A program made the translations under genes and the position numbers. The notes beneath the pieces are model-generated. The model searched no databases. It worked only from the letters and a program-made list of their open reading frames with translations, and was not told where the DNA came from. A stretch of DNA of 64,000 bases from Aquila chrysaetos chrysaetos (Eukaryota > Chordata > Aves > Accipitriformes > Accipitridae). Shown here one piece after another: positions 62,214 to 64,000 of the stretch (positions are counted from its first letter, which is position 1; every line of letters begins with the position of its first letter). Location of the stretch: NCBI RefSeq assembly GCF_900496995.4, contig NC_044014.1, positions 7,390,001 through 7,454,000 of the forward strand, in the 5' to 3' direction.

Positions 62214-62301
62214 AAAAAAACCCACCAAAAAACCAAAACCAAAACCAAAAAACAAAACAACAAAAAAACCCCCAACCCAAACAAAAACAACAACAAAAAA
62301 A
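62181..62301. repeat. A-rich low-complexity tract, (AAAAC)n/(CCAAAA)n-like
   Basis: About 120 bases are composed almost only of A and C. They begin with AAAAC units, pass into CCAAAA units and end with CAACAA units. The strong strand asymmetry makes a Lys/Pro/Thr-rich frame on plus and a Trp/Phe-rich frame on minus, neither credible as a gene. Confidence 0.95.
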
Positions 62302-62367
62302 TCCCACCCACCACCTCACCTTAGCTGTCCCCTGTTGGCCAGAACTCAAAATGTAATGATTTCATAT

Positions 62368-62409
62368 AGATCTCTAATTTTTGTTAGCAGATCTCTAATT
62401 TTTTTTAGC
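62368..62409 (+). repeat. 21-bp tandem duplication
   Basis: Two adjacent units begin AGATCTCTAATTTTT and end TTAGC/TTTAGC, with one mismatch (G versus T). The duplication lies shortly after the A-rich tract. Confidence 0.9.
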
Positions 62410-64000
62410 AGTCTGTGGCTTTAGTTAAAATCTAATGTTATGAGCTAGACTCTGTTAGCTAACTATGGAAAAGGCATTTTCAGTTATACACAGTTCAAAT
62501 CTGTCTGAGTTTTTACAAATGTACAAACTATGATGTTAATCTGGAAGTGAAGGAAAGGTTTAGGTCCATCAGTGACCGGCTGTTTCCTGTCTAAGCACAG
62601 CAGGAACAGTTTACACCAACATAAAAGCCATACTGTTAAAATTTTGATACATTTTCTAGTTTTCGAAGCTCTAGGACTGTGCCTGTATTTTAAGTTTGGT
62701 TGTTTTTTTTTTTTAACTTTATATTCCTGTAATTCCCTGTATTGCCTCAGATGCTCGTCAGGGACCTGGTGAAATTTCTAACATGAAAAGGAGGATTTTT
62801 TGGCCAGGCCTTCTCCCTAGGAAAGTAGACCACAGCTGTGCTGGTACATCACACATCCCTGTCCTATGCTTACATGAACCACCTTCATTAACACACCGCT
62901 TTAATTGCGCTCTTGTTCTTTTGCAGAGCTTTGTGTGTGCATCTGCTGGGAAGTAGTCTGAGCGATCAGTTGGTCTCTGTAAGTCAACTATGGACAAAAT
63001 TCCTCCAGTGGTGCTGGAGTAAGTGAACCCAGCAGTATTCTCCCAGAATCTGTTGCCAGCCAGCATACAAAAGGGACTGAGGACTGAGCCCTTTGACTGA
63101 GCTGGTATCCCCACATCTCCGTGGAGCTGGTGTACCTCAAAAAGTATGACAACCGTTGCCAGGTCCCATTCTTCCTTTAGCTTGCTAGGGATTGCAAAGA
63201 GGATTTTCCTTCCTCCTTCTTTTCTCCAAACCTCCCTCCATTTGGACCAGAACTGAGTTCTGAAGATCACCTATCTGCTTGAGAAACAACGGTTTTTCTT
63301 TGGCTGGGAAATCTCTGTGTGTACATGGTTGTGAATTGGGCCTGGGTTTTAGAAAAAGCTGGGTTTATTTCATAAATTCAGAGATGGAAATAGGCAAGTG
63401 TTCTTGACTCTGGCCATATTTTACTGTCACAGGCATGCAGTGTGCTTCATTGATTAAATGGGGGACAAGTGTCTTTTGTGCCTACTCCTCTTGCAGTTTG
63501 GATACAGAATTTAAAATGATCGCCCAAGAAACGCCTGTCTCCAGCAGGTGTCAGTGGAAGCTGCAGAATGGAGAAACTCCACCAAAGCCAGGCTTTATTC
63601 ACCTCTCACTCCTACAAGGTGCTCCCTGGCCAGGGGAGAGAGTGAGTGCTCCGTTCTCCGAAGAAATGCAATTGTAAGCCAGGATACTTAATTATTTTTT
63701 CCTTGCTTGAAGTAGAGCTCAAAAATTTGCAAAGAGGCATGCTGTGACTGTCAGAAAGGGACAGTGATGAAGCAGGTGTTAAATCGTTTATCGAAGGGAC
63801 AGTAGACATATTTTAAAAGTTTGAATCGGTGACCCAATTCACTCATATTTCTACAGGGAGTTAAGTGTCACTGGCTTTGCTCTCAGGAGTAGTGCTTTAC
63901 CCTGCGCTCCGCAAACACACAAAAGGGCAGAGATAAGGTTCTCTCAGTAGCTTAAATCCTGCCATTTCCTAACATTTGAGTGCTTTAGATGTAACTGATG

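Larger units (their letters stand above)
60300..64000. other. Gene-free right end of the window
   Basis: It holds the GA microsatellite, the A-rich tract and a 21-bp tandem duplication. The longest frame is 170 codons on the minus strand (62758-63270) with no recognised domain. On the plus strand, GCTCTTGTTCTTTTGCAG near 62927 resembles a splice acceptor without a convincing exon behind it. Confidence 0.4.

Noticed and set aside
62181..62301. A Lys/Pro-rich protein segment
   Set aside because: The frame is the direct product of an A/C-only low-complexity tract.
62758..63270. A 170-codon minus-strand frame as a possible gene
   Set aside because: No recognisable domain, no consistent GC-rich coding pattern and no promoter or splice context. 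A few cysteine-rich residues are not enough to suggest a secreted peptide.

Overview
The window looks like a stretch of bird nuclear genome. CR1 LINE 3' ends are present in recent and old states, several solo LTRs resemble avian endogenous retroviruses, and the single clear gene is a vertebrate neuropeptide receptor. Base composition is mostly AT-rich, with long spacers lacking recognisable coding sequence. The naming of repeat families and of the bird lineage rests on remembered consensus patterns, because no search could be run.

The one gene I can support as coding is at 44332-45366 (+). It is an intronless 344-residue class A GPCR of the prolactin-releasing peptide receptor (PRLHR/GPR10) type. 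It keeps nearly all class A landmarks (GN in TM1, D in TM2, DRY, CWLP, paired extracellular cysteines) and a C-terminal SVVL PDZ ligand. The NPxxY motif of TM7 reads NAFLY instead. A possible polyadenylation signal lies about 0.8 kb downstream.

From left to right, 1-8430 is gene-poor with homopolymer tracts and an old repeat. A fairly recent CR1 3' end is at 8431-8758. The interval 11.35-15.72 kb is an LTR cluster: one ERVL-like LTR, then two 370-bp solo LTRs of one family, each with its own perfect 6-bp target-site duplication, and an old antisense CR1 between them. Degraded CR1 pieces lie at about 19.2, 22.7, 27.3 and 59.0-60.3 kb. A long imperfect inverted repeat (27083-27308) abuts the 27.3-kb CR1 piece. 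A CpG island with a G-rich repeat core is at 36.37-36.9 kb. A 593-bp solo LTR is at 37863-38455. The receptor gene follows at 44.3 kb. A GC-richer open region behind a strong splice-acceptor-like site is at 51.58-52.35 kb. A second CpG-rich block with a YY1-like site is at 57.2-57.6 kb.

No CRISPR array, operon, tRNA, rRNA or intact mobile-element gene was found. Most open frames are short and have no recognisable domain. I treat them as chance frames unless stated. The two CpG-rich blocks and the 51.6-52.3 kb frame are the best places to look for further exons or promoters.
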